Positions 1 to 5,741 of a stretch of 8,179 nucleotides of DNA are shown here, one piece after another. Position numbers and translations under genes: made by a program. Below the pieces are notes generated by a model. It had not been told where the DNA came from and ran no database searches. It worked only from the letters and a program-made list of their open reading frames with translations. The stretch is from UMGS1851 sp900555605. Its GTDB lineage: Bacteria; Bacillota; Clostridia; UBA1212; UBA1255. The stretch lies in contig CABROF010000109.1 in assembly GCA_902472555.1 (NCBI GenBank), positions 1 to 8,179 of the forward strand, written 5' to 3'. Position 1 is the first letter of the stretch. Each line of letters opens with the position of its first letter.

Positions 1-1011
1 GGCGGACCGCCGTGTGTTTTGATCAAACTTCAGCCGCGTCAATGCCTGGTCCGCAATCTGCGCACTGATGACAGCATGACCGTAAAAATGGGAACAGCCG
101 CCGCTGTCTTTCGTATGGCACTGCGGCTTTCCTAAATCATGAAAAAGCAGAGACAGCCGGACGATCAGCGCATCCTGCGCGGGAGCTGCAGCGTTTATAC
201 ACGCGCATGCATTTGCATGTCCCACTGCAGAGGCCGTATGGGTCCAGACATCCGTGGTATGGTAGGGGGTGTGCTGAGCAAAGCCGACTGCCGGGAGCAT
301 TTCCGGCAGAAATACCGCGCAGATGCCGGCATACTTCATCAGGATCCGGCTGATATCGGCGCCTGTGAGCATTTTACATAATTCCGAAGCAACCCGCTCT
401 GCGGAAATTCTGTTAAGCAGAAGCTTGTTCCGATACATTGCCGCCTCTGTCTCCGGCGCCAGCTCATAGGCATATACTGCGGCAAAACGCAGCGCCCGCA
501 GCATGCGCAGTGCATCCTCTGTAAAGCGCCGATTCGGGTCTCCCACGCAGCGCAGAACCTTTCCGCGCAGGTCCTCCTGTCCGCCGAATAGATCCAGCAG
601 TCCTCGTTCCGGATGATATGCCATGGCGTTTATCGTAAAATCCCGGCGGCTCAGATCATCCTCGATTGTTCTGACAAAGCGGACGCTGTCCGGCCGGCGG
701 CAGTCTGAATAGGGTCCGTCGCTGCGGAAGGTCGTCACCTCAAAAGGCGTATGCTGCACCAAAAGCGTTATGGTGCCGTGCCTGAGCCCTGTTTCTGCCA
801 GCCGGATATCGCTTTCACCGGAAAATACCGCGGCTGTTTCCTCCGGAAGGGCGCTTGTACAGAGATCCCAATCGTGTACCGCCGCGCCGATGAGACTGTC
901 CCTGACGCATCCGCCTACCGCATACGCGGCAAAGCCGCGGGTTTCCAGGGTGCGGATGATCCGTTCAGCCTGCGGGGGAAGCGGTATTACGCATTTGCCG
1001 GTTGTTGCCAT
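1..1011 (-). CDS. cca: CCA tRNA nucleotidyltransferase (CCA-adding enzyme), 3' part outside window
   Basis: Adds or repairs the 3'-CCA end of tRNAs using CTP and ATP, in the cytoplasm. The frame is open for 337 codons from ATG at 1011 to the left edge, so the C-terminus is missing. Class II nucleotidyltransferase motifs are visible in order: GGCVRD at residues 33-38, the metal-binding DWD at 47-49, HGTITL at 78-83, RRDFTINAMA at 122-131 and EDALRMLRALRFA at 165-177. A C-terminal HD-type domain follows, with FHDLGKP around H291-D292 and a later GHA. The HD module suggests the form with possible phosphatase/phosphodiesterase activity seen in several bacteria. An AAAGGA lies 9 bases before the ATG. 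It starts 35 bases after the ImmA-like stop, with no promoter or terminator visible between, so it is probably co-transcribed with xre-immA. A poly(A) polymerase of the same family cannot be excluded, but CCA addition is the usual role in Firmicutes. Confidence 0.93.
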   Translation of the reverse strand, partial: MATTGKCVIPLPPQAERIIRTLETRGFAAYAVGGCVRDSLIGAAVHDWDLCTSALPEETAAVFSGESDIRLAETGLRHGTITLLVQHTPFEVTTFRSDGPYSDCRRPDSVRFVRTIEDDLSRRDFTINAMAYHPERGLLDLFGGQEDLRGKVLRCVGDPNRRFTEDALRMLRALRFAAVYAYELAPETEAAMYRNKLLLNRISAERVASELCKMLTGADISRILMKYAGICAVFLPEMLPAVGFAQHTPYHTTDVWTHTASAVGHANACACINAAAPAQDALIVRLSLLFHDLGKPQCHTKDSGGCSHFYGHAVISAQIADQALTRLKFDQNTRRSA

Positions 1012-1046
1012 AGAACCAGATCCTTTCCGGAAGTACCGCGGCCCTT

Positions 1047-1457
1047 TTATCCTTCGAGAACGGACTGATAGTGCTCCACTGCTTTTTTCATAAAGTCTTC
1101 CGTGACTCCGAAATATTCCGCAAGATCCCACACCTGGACGTGGCCGTCCGCAATTGCTTCTGCCAGCCGCTGGGCCGGCACCAGCTGATGAATCGCCCAC
1201 TTGTCCGCCCGGTATTCATGTTTACTCCTGATATCGAACTTTGCGTATACATTATAAAAGCTGCCGGTCATGCAGTGACCGAGCTCATGGGCAAGACAGA
1301 CATCGCGTTCTTCGTTGGTCTGAAGATCTCGGTCAAGGGCAATATAGTATCTGCCGGTGGGAAGCATGACGGAAATAGATTTGTTCTTCGTCAGGGTAAA
1401 ATAGTAAACTTCGATATTGTTTTCTTCCGCAATATGGCGCAATTTACTTATTTTCAT
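1047..1457 (-). CDS. ImmA/IrrE-type zinc metallopeptidase
   Basis: 136-aa protein with the zinc-peptidase motif HELGH at residues 57-61. A downstream KHEYRADKWA supplies a likely third zinc ligand, E81, four residues before D85. This arrangement is typical of the ImmA/IrrE family. Members are cytoplasmic anti-repressors that cleave a partner XRE repressor, as ImmA cleaves ImmR in ICEBs1. The gene overlaps the end of the upstream XRE gene by 14 bases, the usual coupled repressor-protease layout, so its probable substrate is that repressor (inference). The protein is a short, minimal version of the family, with the protease core and a small helical C-terminus. No signal peptide or membrane segment is visible. 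Confidence 0.9.
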   Translation of the reverse strand: MKISKLRHIAEENNIEVYYFTLTKNKSISVMLPTGRYYIALDRDLQTNEERDVCLAHELGHCMTGSFYNVYAKFDIRSKHEYRADKWAIHQLVPAQRLAEAIADGHVQVWDLAEYFGVTEDFMKKAVEHYQSVLEG

Positions 1458-1803
1458 TTTTCTTACGTTCCTTTTCTTTTACAAACTCAATAAAGTTCAA
1501 TACCTCGTCCCACATTTCCGGCGTTACTTCGCCGGCGCCGCCGAACAGCGCCACTTTGATGTCGTCGTCAGATTCTGCGGGAGGAGCCGTGTAGGCAGAC
1601 TGTGCGGAATCTGTCCGGCCGAGGAGATAATCCACGGATACGTTAAAATAATCCGCAAGCTTTACGAGTGTCTCGAAATCAGGCTCGCTGACTCCGGTTT
1701 CGTATTGGGTGTATGTCGTTCTGGCACAGCCGAGGAGCTTGGCCATGTCCATCTGGGTGATTTTTCTGCTGCTTCTAAGAGTACGTAATCTGCTGCCAAT
1801 CAT
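1444..1803 (-). CDS. XRE-family HTH transcriptional repressor (ImmR-like)
   Basis: 119-aa DNA-binding regulator. Residues 1-62 form a Cro/CI-type helix-turn-helix: RLRTLRSSRKITQMDMA, then LLGCARTTYTQYETG, then the typical FNVSVDYLLGRTD end. The tail is acidic and then basic, with a predicted helix (WDEVLNFIEFVKEKE) that may mediate oligomerisation or be the protease-sensitive part. The frame is open further upstream to 1866, but the ATG at 1803 is preferred because GAGG sits 7 bases before it and the domain begins there. It precedes and overlaps the ImmA-like gene. Its own promoter and the divergent one carry repeated TGTC-N9-GACA palindromes, consistent with autoregulation and control of the plus-strand genes (inference). 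Confidence 0.92.
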   Translation of the reverse strand: MIGSRLRTLRSSRKITQMDMAKLLGCARTTYTQYETGVSEPDFETLVKLADYFNVSVDYLLGRTDSAQSAYTAPPAESDDDIKVALFGGAGEVTPEMWDEVLNFIEFVKEKERKKNENK

Positions 1804-1825
1804 ATTAACACCTCGTTCAGGTATT

Positions 1826-1854
1826 ATTATACACGTCAAATTATTTGACATCAA
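1826..1854 (-). promoter_or_regulatory. Promoter of the xre-immA(-cca) operon
   Basis: Reading the minus strand, TTGATG (1854-1849), a 17-base spacer and a perfect TATAAT (1831-1826) are followed by the GAGG and ATG of the XRE gene. The -35 matches four of six consensus bases. A perfect 15-base palindrome, GTCAAATTATTTGAC, sits within the spacer, so repressor binding there would block RNA polymerase. Confidence 0.72.
1834..1850. promoter_or_regulatory. Putative XRE operator O1
   Basis: The 17-base site fits a YGTC-N9-GACA pattern, with a perfect inner palindrome GTCAAATTATTTGAC at 1835-1849. It lies between the -35 and -10 of the minus-strand xre promoter. Assignment to the XRE protein is inferred from position and from repetition of the motif at 1859 and 1900. 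Confidence 0.62.
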
Positions 1855-1858
1855 GATG

Positions 1859-1875
1859 TGTCGCATAATTTGACA
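1859..1875. promoter_or_regulatory. Putative XRE operator O2
   Basis: TGTCGCATAATTTGACA, with perfect TGTC/GACA arms. It matches the inner 15 bases of O1 at 12 positions. It lies between the two divergent promoters, 25 bases centre to centre from O1. Confidence 0.58.
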
Positions 1876-1893
1876 AAAATTTCATGGAAAGGA

Positions 1894-1922
1894 TTGACAT
1901 GTCCGTTTTTATGACATATAAT
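1894..1922 (+). promoter_or_regulatory. Consensus sigma-A promoter, rightward
   Basis: Perfect TTGACA (1894-1899), 17-base spacer and perfect TATAAT (1917-1922). Transcription would start near 1929 and run into the short ORF at 1966 and the 83-aa gene at 2160. Such a strong promoter facing a repressor gene is typical of a switch held off by that repressor. Confidence 0.85.
1900..1916. promoter_or_regulatory. Putative XRE operator O3
   Basis: TGTCCGTTTTTATGACA shares the TGTC-N9-GACA arms of O1 and O2, but its centre is different. It fills exactly the 17-base spacer between the -35 and -10 of the plus-strand promoter. Only the four-base arms are conserved, so this site is the least certain of the three. 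Confidence 0.45.
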
Positions 1923-1928
1923 AAGAAT

Positions 1929-2159
1929 CGCCGAATGGAAAAATGTGCTTCAGGAGGCGGCAGATATGCGATTTTTTATTTATTAAGTAAGATGTCGCGA
2001 AACGTGACGCCGTGCCGGTTTCTTTATCGGCGCGGTGGAGTAGCGAAATATAAGCGGTTTAGGCAGCGGGATGTCCTGGCGATTGAGATCGCCATGCCCA
2101 TGGCCGGCCGCCATCAATCAAGGGGCAAATAGATCCGAAACAAAAGGAGGAAATTGCAA
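1929..2159 (+). other. Structured 5' leader with short ORFs upstream of the 83-aa gene
   Basis: About 230 bases separate the expected transcription start from the first convincing gene. Two hairpins are visible. One has an 8-bp GC-rich stem (2010-2017 with 2028-2035, one G-U pair, 10-base loop). The other has a perfect 7-bp stem, TGGCGAT/ATCGCCA (2077-2083 with 2088-2094), with a TGAG loop. Neither is followed by a T run. The stretch also holds a six-codon ORF with a perfect ribosome binding site. It matches no riboswitch that I recognise. Confidence 0.4.
1966..1986 (+). CDS. Possible leader peptide MRFFIY
   Basis: AGGAGG at 1952-1957 stands 8 bases before this ATG, which makes it the best translation start after the promoter, yet the frame stops after six codons. 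The codons cross a run of six T (1972-1977). A -1 slip there would continue to the TAG at 2130-2132 and give a very basic protein of about 55 residues, rich in Arg and Lys. The choices are a leader peptide controlling downstream translation, a frameshifted small gene broken by one base, or a programmed frameshift. The sequence alone does not decide between them, and I recognise no homologue. Confidence 0.35.
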   Translation: MRFFIY

Positions 2160-2411
2160 ATGAAAAAAATTTATTGGCTGCATATCACCTTTCGAAACAG
2201 TCCGGCGGCGGTTCCGCTGTATTTTCCGGAGGGGATTGCGGCGGATACTGCGGACAAGCTGAGAATTTTTCTGCGGGAGGCCGAACAAAAGGGCGAATTC
2301 ACATACTGTTTCAGCAGTATGCCGGACCTGTACGATGCGCTGCATACCGCGGCGCAGAAGCTTGGCGTTGTCTTTGATTATCCGCCGTGTGATTACACGA
2401 TTGTAATCTGA
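2160..2411 (+). CDS. Hypothetical protein, 83 aa
   Basis: Not recognised. The ATG at 2160 is preceded by AAAGGAGG (2143-2150) with 9 bases of spacing. A TTG six bases earlier is less suitable. The product is a small soluble protein with a mixed composition. It opens with a strand-like MKKIYWLHITF, is followed by a predicted amphipathic helix (about residues 28-45, ADTADKLRIFLREAEQKG), and ends in a strand-like YTIVI. There is no membrane segment and no metal-binding motif. It is the first clear gene under the strong promoter at 1894, so it is probably controlled by the XRE repressor. A hairpin with a T tract follows at 2530. It may be a small regulator or accessory protein of the element, but nothing in the sequence shows a function. 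Confidence 0.72.
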   Translation: MKKIYWLHITFRNSPAAVPLYFPEGIAADTADKLRIFLREAEQKGEFTYCFSSMPDLYDALHTAAQKLGVVFDYPPCDYTIVI

Positions 2412-2459
2412 CCCGACCTGTTTCTCAGCAGGCAGACGAAATACTATGCAGAGCTGCTG

Positions 2460-2479
2460 CGGCAAAAATCCCTTTGCCG
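2460..2479 (+). repeat. Inverted repeat (hairpin) after the 83-aa gene
   Basis: CGGCAAA and TTTGCCG form a perfect 7-bp stem with a six-base loop, about 50 bases after the stop codon at 2411. No T run follows directly, so it is more likely an mRNA 3' structure than a terminator by itself. Confidence 0.4.
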
Positions 2480-2529
2480 ATTGCCATATTGTCCTGTACT
2501 GTTTTTATTTTTTCGGCACTGCTTTCAAT

Positions 2530-2553
2530 GGACAGGCTTCTGTCCGCCTTTTT
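2530..2553 (+). terminator. Rho-independent terminator after the 83-aa gene
   Basis: A perfect 6-bp stem, GGACAG/CTGTCC, with a GCTT loop is followed by GCC and five T. An alternative pairing AGGC/GCCT competes with it. It would end the transcript starting at 1929 and separate the 83-aa gene from the gene at 2696. The rest of the 284-base gap (2412-2695) shows no convincing gene. A weak promoter, TTGCCA-17-TTTATT, lies at 2481-2509, but it is upstream of this hairpin. Confidence 0.5.
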
Positions 2554-2695
2554 ATCACGCTTTCAAACCAATTTCCGCTGTATGCTTTTAGATCCGTTTT
2601 ACGGAAATGTACATATCGACTTGAACTTTTTTATGTTTTTCTGCGCGAACGTCCACTGCCGGCGGCAAGACTTCTGCGCATAACGGAGGATTCCT

Positions 2696-3079
2696 ATGAG
2701 ACTATTTGAAATGACAGATCCCGTCAGGGAGGCGCCGGAAACAGGGGCGGCGCAGTATGCGAAATACAGTGCGTATGATTACGATGGCCATGATTTCTAT
2801 GAGATTCCGCTGATAGAGGCATTTTTAATTCTGCCGCCGTATTGGGATGAGGAATATTTATGCAGCATCAAACTGGACGGAGAAAGTCTGTCCCGGTATT
2901 TATTCGATGGAATCATTGATACCTATTTATTAATCGATACGCGGGGAGCGCTTTCCTTTTATGTGCTTGTATACAGCTATGATTACGATATTGTAACTTA
3001 TCGCGCAGTTCCCGACGAAGCAGAGCTCAAACTTCTGCTGGCGCACTGCCTAAAGGCTTACAGACGGCTTCAGGCATAA
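2696..3079 (+). CDS. Hypothetical acidic, tyrosine-rich protein, 127 aa
   Basis: Not recognised. The ATG at 2696 has GGAGG at 2685-2689, 6 bases upstream. The protein is acidic and unusually rich in tyrosine (15 of 127 residues), often paired with Asp as in AYDYDGHDFYE near the N-terminus and YSYDYD near residue 100. Alternating hydrophobic stretches (SFYVLVYSYDYDIVTY) suggest a beta-sheet core, followed by a C-terminal helix (AELKLLLAHCLKAYRRL). There is no signal peptide or membrane helix. It lies between two other plus-strand genes with 48 bases to the next promoter region. Its small size, acidity and place beside phage-like regulators would fit an anti-repressor, an inhibitor or an anti-defence protein, but that is speculation. 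Confidence 0.72.
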   Translation: MRLFEMTDPVREAPETGAAQYAKYSAYDYDGHDFYEIPLIEAFLILPPYWDEEYLCSIKLDGESLSRYLFDGIIDTYLLIDTRGALSFYVLVYSYDYDIVTYRAVPDEAELKLLLAHCLKAYRRLQA

Positions 3080-3127
3080 GAATCGTCCTGGCTGCTGCTG
3101 CTCTCAAAATGTGGAATACAGTTCCGC

Positions 3128-3156
3128 TTGACTGCTGTACCCGTTTTATGTATAAT
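3128..3156 (+). promoter_or_regulatory. Sigma-A promoter for the recombinase-fold gene
   Basis: TTGACT (3128-3133), a 17-base spacer and a perfect TATAAT (3151-3156) predict a start near 3163. The -35 element coincides with a TTG that could otherwise be taken as the start codon of the downstream gene, which argues for a start further in. A small palindrome CCTGT-CAC-ACAGG (3172-3184) follows in the expected 5' leader and could be an operator. Confidence 0.68.
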
Positions 3157-3199
3157 CTGCATGGATCATGACCTGTCACACAGGAAGATCGGAAACGGG

Positions 3200-4126
3200 G
3201 TGGAAGATTTGATCGCAGCGTTTATGGAAGCATACTGCGCGGATGCGTCTGAGGACAAAAGAAGACGGCTGGAAAAGCTTTGCAGTACGCTTGTACAGCT
3301 TACCGGAGGCGACCCGGAGCGGATTGCGGATATGCGTTTGGAGGAGATATGCTCCTTATTTAAGAGTGAAAAGGGGAACTTGTCAAAAACGCCTTTTTAC
3401 CGTACAAAGTCGTTCCTTTTGGCATTGTCGCGCTATTTCGCCGAAAAGGGATATGACACGGAACGATTTACGGAACTGCTCTCTGGGCTCCGGTTTCAGG
3501 ATATCGTAGAGGATCAGCAATTTTCCATGTATTATTACAGGGATCTTCGGGATCTTGACGATAAGATCAATCAGACGGCAGAAGCCGCGGGGCTTGCGCC
3601 GGACGAAACATTGCTGGATCTGAAAGCAGTGGTTCATTTAGTCTGGTTCGGCATTGAGTTGGAGGAAATCCTGAAAATCCGCAAAGATGCGCTGCGGGCG
3701 GCAGATCAAAGTCTCTGCCTGCCGGAAAGCGGAGGCCGGGTTTTCCTGGATGCCGCTGACTTTCAGATTGTGCAGGCATATGCGCAGGCAGCGGATTACC
3801 GCAGCTTTCCCTCCGGAGAGAGAAAGACTTATGCACGGAGTGCGCTTCTGTTTCGTACGTCAGGTGCTGACCGGATGCGCAACGACGGCGTTTCTATGCT
3901 GCTTTTCCGTTTTAATGCATACGCCGTGCAGCTGGGCTATCAGCTGAGTCTGCCGCGCATAAAACGGAATATATTATATTGTAAGATTTATGAGCTGGAG
4001 CTTTCCGGCATGCCCCTGCACGAGGCGATCCGGACCGGGCTGCACGAAGGCGACAGGGCCGCTGCCGCTGAGTTTAAAAAGCATTATTTAAAATGGAAGC
4101 GCTGCTATCACGGAATGGAGGCTTGA
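3200..4126 (+). CDS. Tyrosine-recombinase-fold protein lacking catalytic arginine; possible MrpR-like phage regulator
   Basis: About 308 aa from the GTG chosen here. The frame is open to a TTG at 3128, with an ATG at 3161, but those fall in or at the start of the promoter at 3128-3156. AGGAAG lies 12 bases before the GTG. TTG 3209 and ATG 3224 are alternatives. The N-terminal half is helical, like a core-binding domain (for example FYRTKSFLLALSRYFAEKGY). Then comes a helix resembling the first conserved region of tyrosine recombinases, VVHLVWFGIELEEILKI. Where an active recombinase has a G-L-R-x-S-E pattern this has G-I-E-L-E-E, so the catalytic arginine is replaced by glutamate. I also see no clear HxxR box or C-terminal nucleophilic tyrosine context. 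The combination recalls the SP-beta repressor MrpR family (recombinase fold used for DNA binding). It is soluble and basic at the C-terminus (KHYLKWKRCYHG). Identification rests on remembered family pattern, not a search. Confidence 0.62.
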   Translation: MEDLIAAFMEAYCADASEDKRRRLEKLCSTLVQLTGGDPERIADMRLEEICSLFKSEKGNLSKTPFYRTKSFLLALSRYFAEKGYDTERFTELLSGLRFQDIVEDQQFSMYYYRDLRDLDDKINQTAEAAGLAPDETLLDLKAVVHLVWFGIELEEILKIRKDALRAADQSLCLPESGGRVFLDAADFQIVQAYAQAADYRSFPSGERKTYARSALLFRTSGADRMRNDGVSMLLFRFNAYAVQLGYQLSLPRIKRNILYCKIYELELSGMPLHEAIRTGLHEGDRAAAAEFKKHYLKWKRCYHGMEA

Positions 4127-4138
4127 GACAGGCGGAGA

Positions 4139-4315
4139 TTTTTACGTATATCCGAATACAAGAAACAGGCAATCAAATTATCCAAGGAAAACGGCACGGT
4201 TAAAGCAGCTGCTGAATTGGGGATTCCAATCAATACGCTTTATGGTTGGCAGAAAGCGGCTCGAGAAGGACGTCTTGATACTGGTATGGGTACACAAGAG
4301 CCCGAGCTGTTTTAA
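4139..4315 (+). pseudogene. IS3-family transposase OrfA fragment
   Basis: The frame encodes an HTH segment like OrfA of clostridial IS3-family elements: ISEYKKQAIKLSKENGTVK, then AAAELGIPINTLYGWQKAAR, then EGRLDTGMGTQEPE. There is no start codon. The frame follows directly in phase behind the TGA of the recombinase-fold gene. The leucine-zipper part expected after the GTQ segment is absent, and the frame ends in LF and TAA (4313-4315). It is therefore truncated at both ends: the HTH remains and the OrfB catalytic part is gone. Its right limit coincides with the start of the AT-rich toxin/immunity region, so it marks an old rearrangement point. It is a different lineage from the OrfA at 6752-7029. 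Confidence 0.75.
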
Positions 4316-4328
4316 AGTTATTAAATTG

Positions 4329-5216
4329 TCATAGGCTAAGAAGAAATCCTATGAACAGTAGCAGAATGAACGCTACAATTGGAACACCGGCAATACCAAT
4401 AACAACTTTAAGGATTAATGGCATTTTCTTTTTACCATTCTTATCTGTTTCTTTGCTTTTCTTTACCTTTTTGACTTTCTTCGGCTTCCTTTCAAGTTCA
4501 GGCGACATTGTATTTCCATACTCATCGCAATCAATCCCGTATTTCTTACAATAATAAAACTGGACAAAATTGATGTGAGTTAGTGCAGGGAGAAATATCA
4601 ATAAGCTCGTAAGTATTGTCATTATCGAATGTTGCATACTTATACTTGCATGAGCACGCATTAATCGAGATGTATACATTCCGATCACGCCCGAAGCGGG
4701 AATCAATGCTCCGAAAAAAGCAGACACCTTAAGAGCAGTCTTAGTTTTACTCTTCTCTTTTATCAAAGCAAAAACACCTTTATGCACACACAGTATTATT
4801 GCAAATACATAGATCAAGGAGAAAAATAGGTAGAAGCCCAATATCCACAGAAAAAAATCAAATTTTAAGAAAGGTGTATCAGATGCAAGGTTGAATGATG
4901 CAACGAATATCCAAAAGAGAGAAGATAGAAACAATCCGGATATACCATTGACAAGAAATCTAAGTTCAAAGCTTTTTTTCGTTCGCTTACTTTGAATTGT
5001 CAAAACGAATACCCAATAAAGTAAACTCCATATTGCAACAGAAGCAAGCGGAAACAACGACCTTGGATTAAGTCCGATCATATTGATTGAGACAACACTC
5101 ATTACTACCATAAAGAACGGAATGATAATGATTGCCCAATAAAACACTCTTAGATTAGCAAGAGACATGTATCGTTTTGTATCAAGATATATTAAATCAC
5201 GTACCTTCTCTCTCAT
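4329..5216 (-). CDS. Seven-helix membrane protein, probable immunity protein for the adjacent toxin module
   Basis: 295-aa integral membrane protein. ATG at 5216 is preceded by AGGAGG with 7 bases of spacing. Predicted helices lie at about residues 23-46, 54-73, 86-107, 119-143, 163-182, 198-216 and 268-294. A lysine-rich cytoplasmic linker at about 242-263 (KPKKVKKVKKSKE) precedes the last helix, and a small CKKYGIDCDEYG segment with two cysteines lies at about 223-234. I know no specific family name. It begins 18 bases after the stop of the glycine-rich toxin-like module on the same strand. Polymorphic toxin loci place the immunity gene in that position, and pore-forming or membrane toxins commonly have multi-helix immunity partners. 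The frame is intact although the RHS gene upstream is broken, as expected if the protein is protective. The region is AT-rich, consistent with transfer. A transporter or another membrane role cannot be ruled out. Confidence 0.75.
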   Translation of the reverse strand: MREKVRDLIYLDTKRYMSLANLRVFYWAIIIIPFFMVVMSVVSINMIGLNPRSLFPLASVAIWSLLYWVFVLTIQSKRTKKSFELRFLVNGISGLFLSSLFWIFVASFNLASDTPFLKFDFFLWILGFYLFFSLIYVFAIILCVHKGVFALIKEKSKTKTALKVSAFFGALIPASGVIGMYTSRLMRAHASISMQHSIMTILTSLLIFLPALTHINFVQFYYCKKYGIDCDEYGNTMSPELERKPKKVKKVKKSKETDKNGKKKMPLILKVVIGIAGVPIVAFILLLFIGFLLSL

Positions 5217-5234
5217 ATATTATCCTCCTAAATC

Positions 5235-5741
5235 TTATGCAAACAATCCAGAGAAGAAACCACCTACATCTTCAAAGAAGCCGCCTACTGCATCACCTGC
5301 ATCTCCAAAGAAATCAGTTGTTGCATCCCACACATCAACAGCCGTATCTTCGATCCATTCACCGGCATCAACTACACGGTCAGCAACCCAACCAGCACCT
5401 TCCTTAGTCCAATCAACTAATGATTTTCCAGCAATAAAGTCAGCATTAACAGCCCAGTCAATAACTATTCCAGAAACAAAACCTACACCAGCGCCAATAA
5501 TATTTCCTGCTACGGGAACAACCGAACCCACGGCCGAACCAATAGCCGTTGATCCTGCAATGATACCAGCTCCTGTACCTACATCAACAATGGCATCTGA
5601 TACTACTTTTTGAGTTCGCGTGCCATCTTCAACGTTTTCAATAATACCATCGATGGTATCAATAGCAATCCCTGCATAGTTTAAAACGGCACCACCATTA
5701 ATTTTTCCTTTGGGTGTTTTCAAGAAGAACTCAGATTTCAA
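5235..5741 (-). CDS. Glycine/alanine-rich polymorphic-toxin C-terminal module (orphan RHS/LXG-type toxin domain)
   Basis: Up to 168 residues counting from a TTG at 5741. No Shine-Dalgarno is visible, so it was probably the 3' end of a larger toxin gene. Residues about 49-98 are a hydrophobic Gly/Ala/Val stretch with glycine-zipper spacing (DVGTGAGIIAGSTAIGSAVG, then VAGNIIGAGVGFVSGIVIDW). A Trp/Asp/Gly-rich tail follows (TTDFFGDAGDAVGGFFEDVG). C-termini of this kind occur in Firmicutes LXG and RHS toxins and are thought to insert into membranes; I assign the activity by resemblance only. The frame is the same as that of the last long YD-repeat segment upstream (to about 5780), but two in-frame stops lie between. 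The RHS core domain (PxxxxDPxGL-type boundary) that normally precedes a toxin is missing. The membrane protein at 4329-5216 is the likely immunity partner. Confidence 0.65.
   Translation of the reverse strand: MKSEFFLKTPKGKINGGAVLNYAGIAIDTIDGIIENVEDGTRTQKVVSDAIVDVGTGAGIIAGSTAIGSAVGSVVPVAGNIIGAGVGFVSGIVIDWAVNADFIAGKSLVDWTKEGAGWVADRVVDAGEWIEDTAVDVWDATTDFFGDAGDAVGGFFEDVGGFFSGLFA

Noticed and set aside
139..1093. Open frames on the plus strand across 139-1093
   Set aside because: They lie opposite the well-supported cca gene, have no ribosome binding sites and show no family pattern.
1071..1788. Plus-strand frames opposite immA and xre
   Set aside because: Antisense shadows of two clearly recognised genes.
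1884..2132. 82-aa plus-strand ORF starting at 1884
   Set aside because: Its start lies upstream of the -35 of the promoter at 1894, so this start cannot be on that transcript. The internal ATG at 1935 would have a leader of only a few bases. Only the later part is discussed, as a possible frameshift product.
1929..2159. A known riboswitch or T-box in the leader
   Set aside because: No conserved riboswitch core or T-box sequence that I recognise; only two simple hairpins.
2446..2709. Two overlapping ORFs (87 and 69 aa) between the small genes
   Set aside because: No ribosome binding site, odd composition with phenylalanine and cysteine runs, a terminator hairpin inside, and overlap with the well-started gene at 2696.
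5167..5613. 148-aa plus-strand ORF rich in Thr, Pro and Ser
   Set aside because: It is the antisense image of the Gly/Ala/Val/Asp-rich toxin module; low-complexity composition explains its length.
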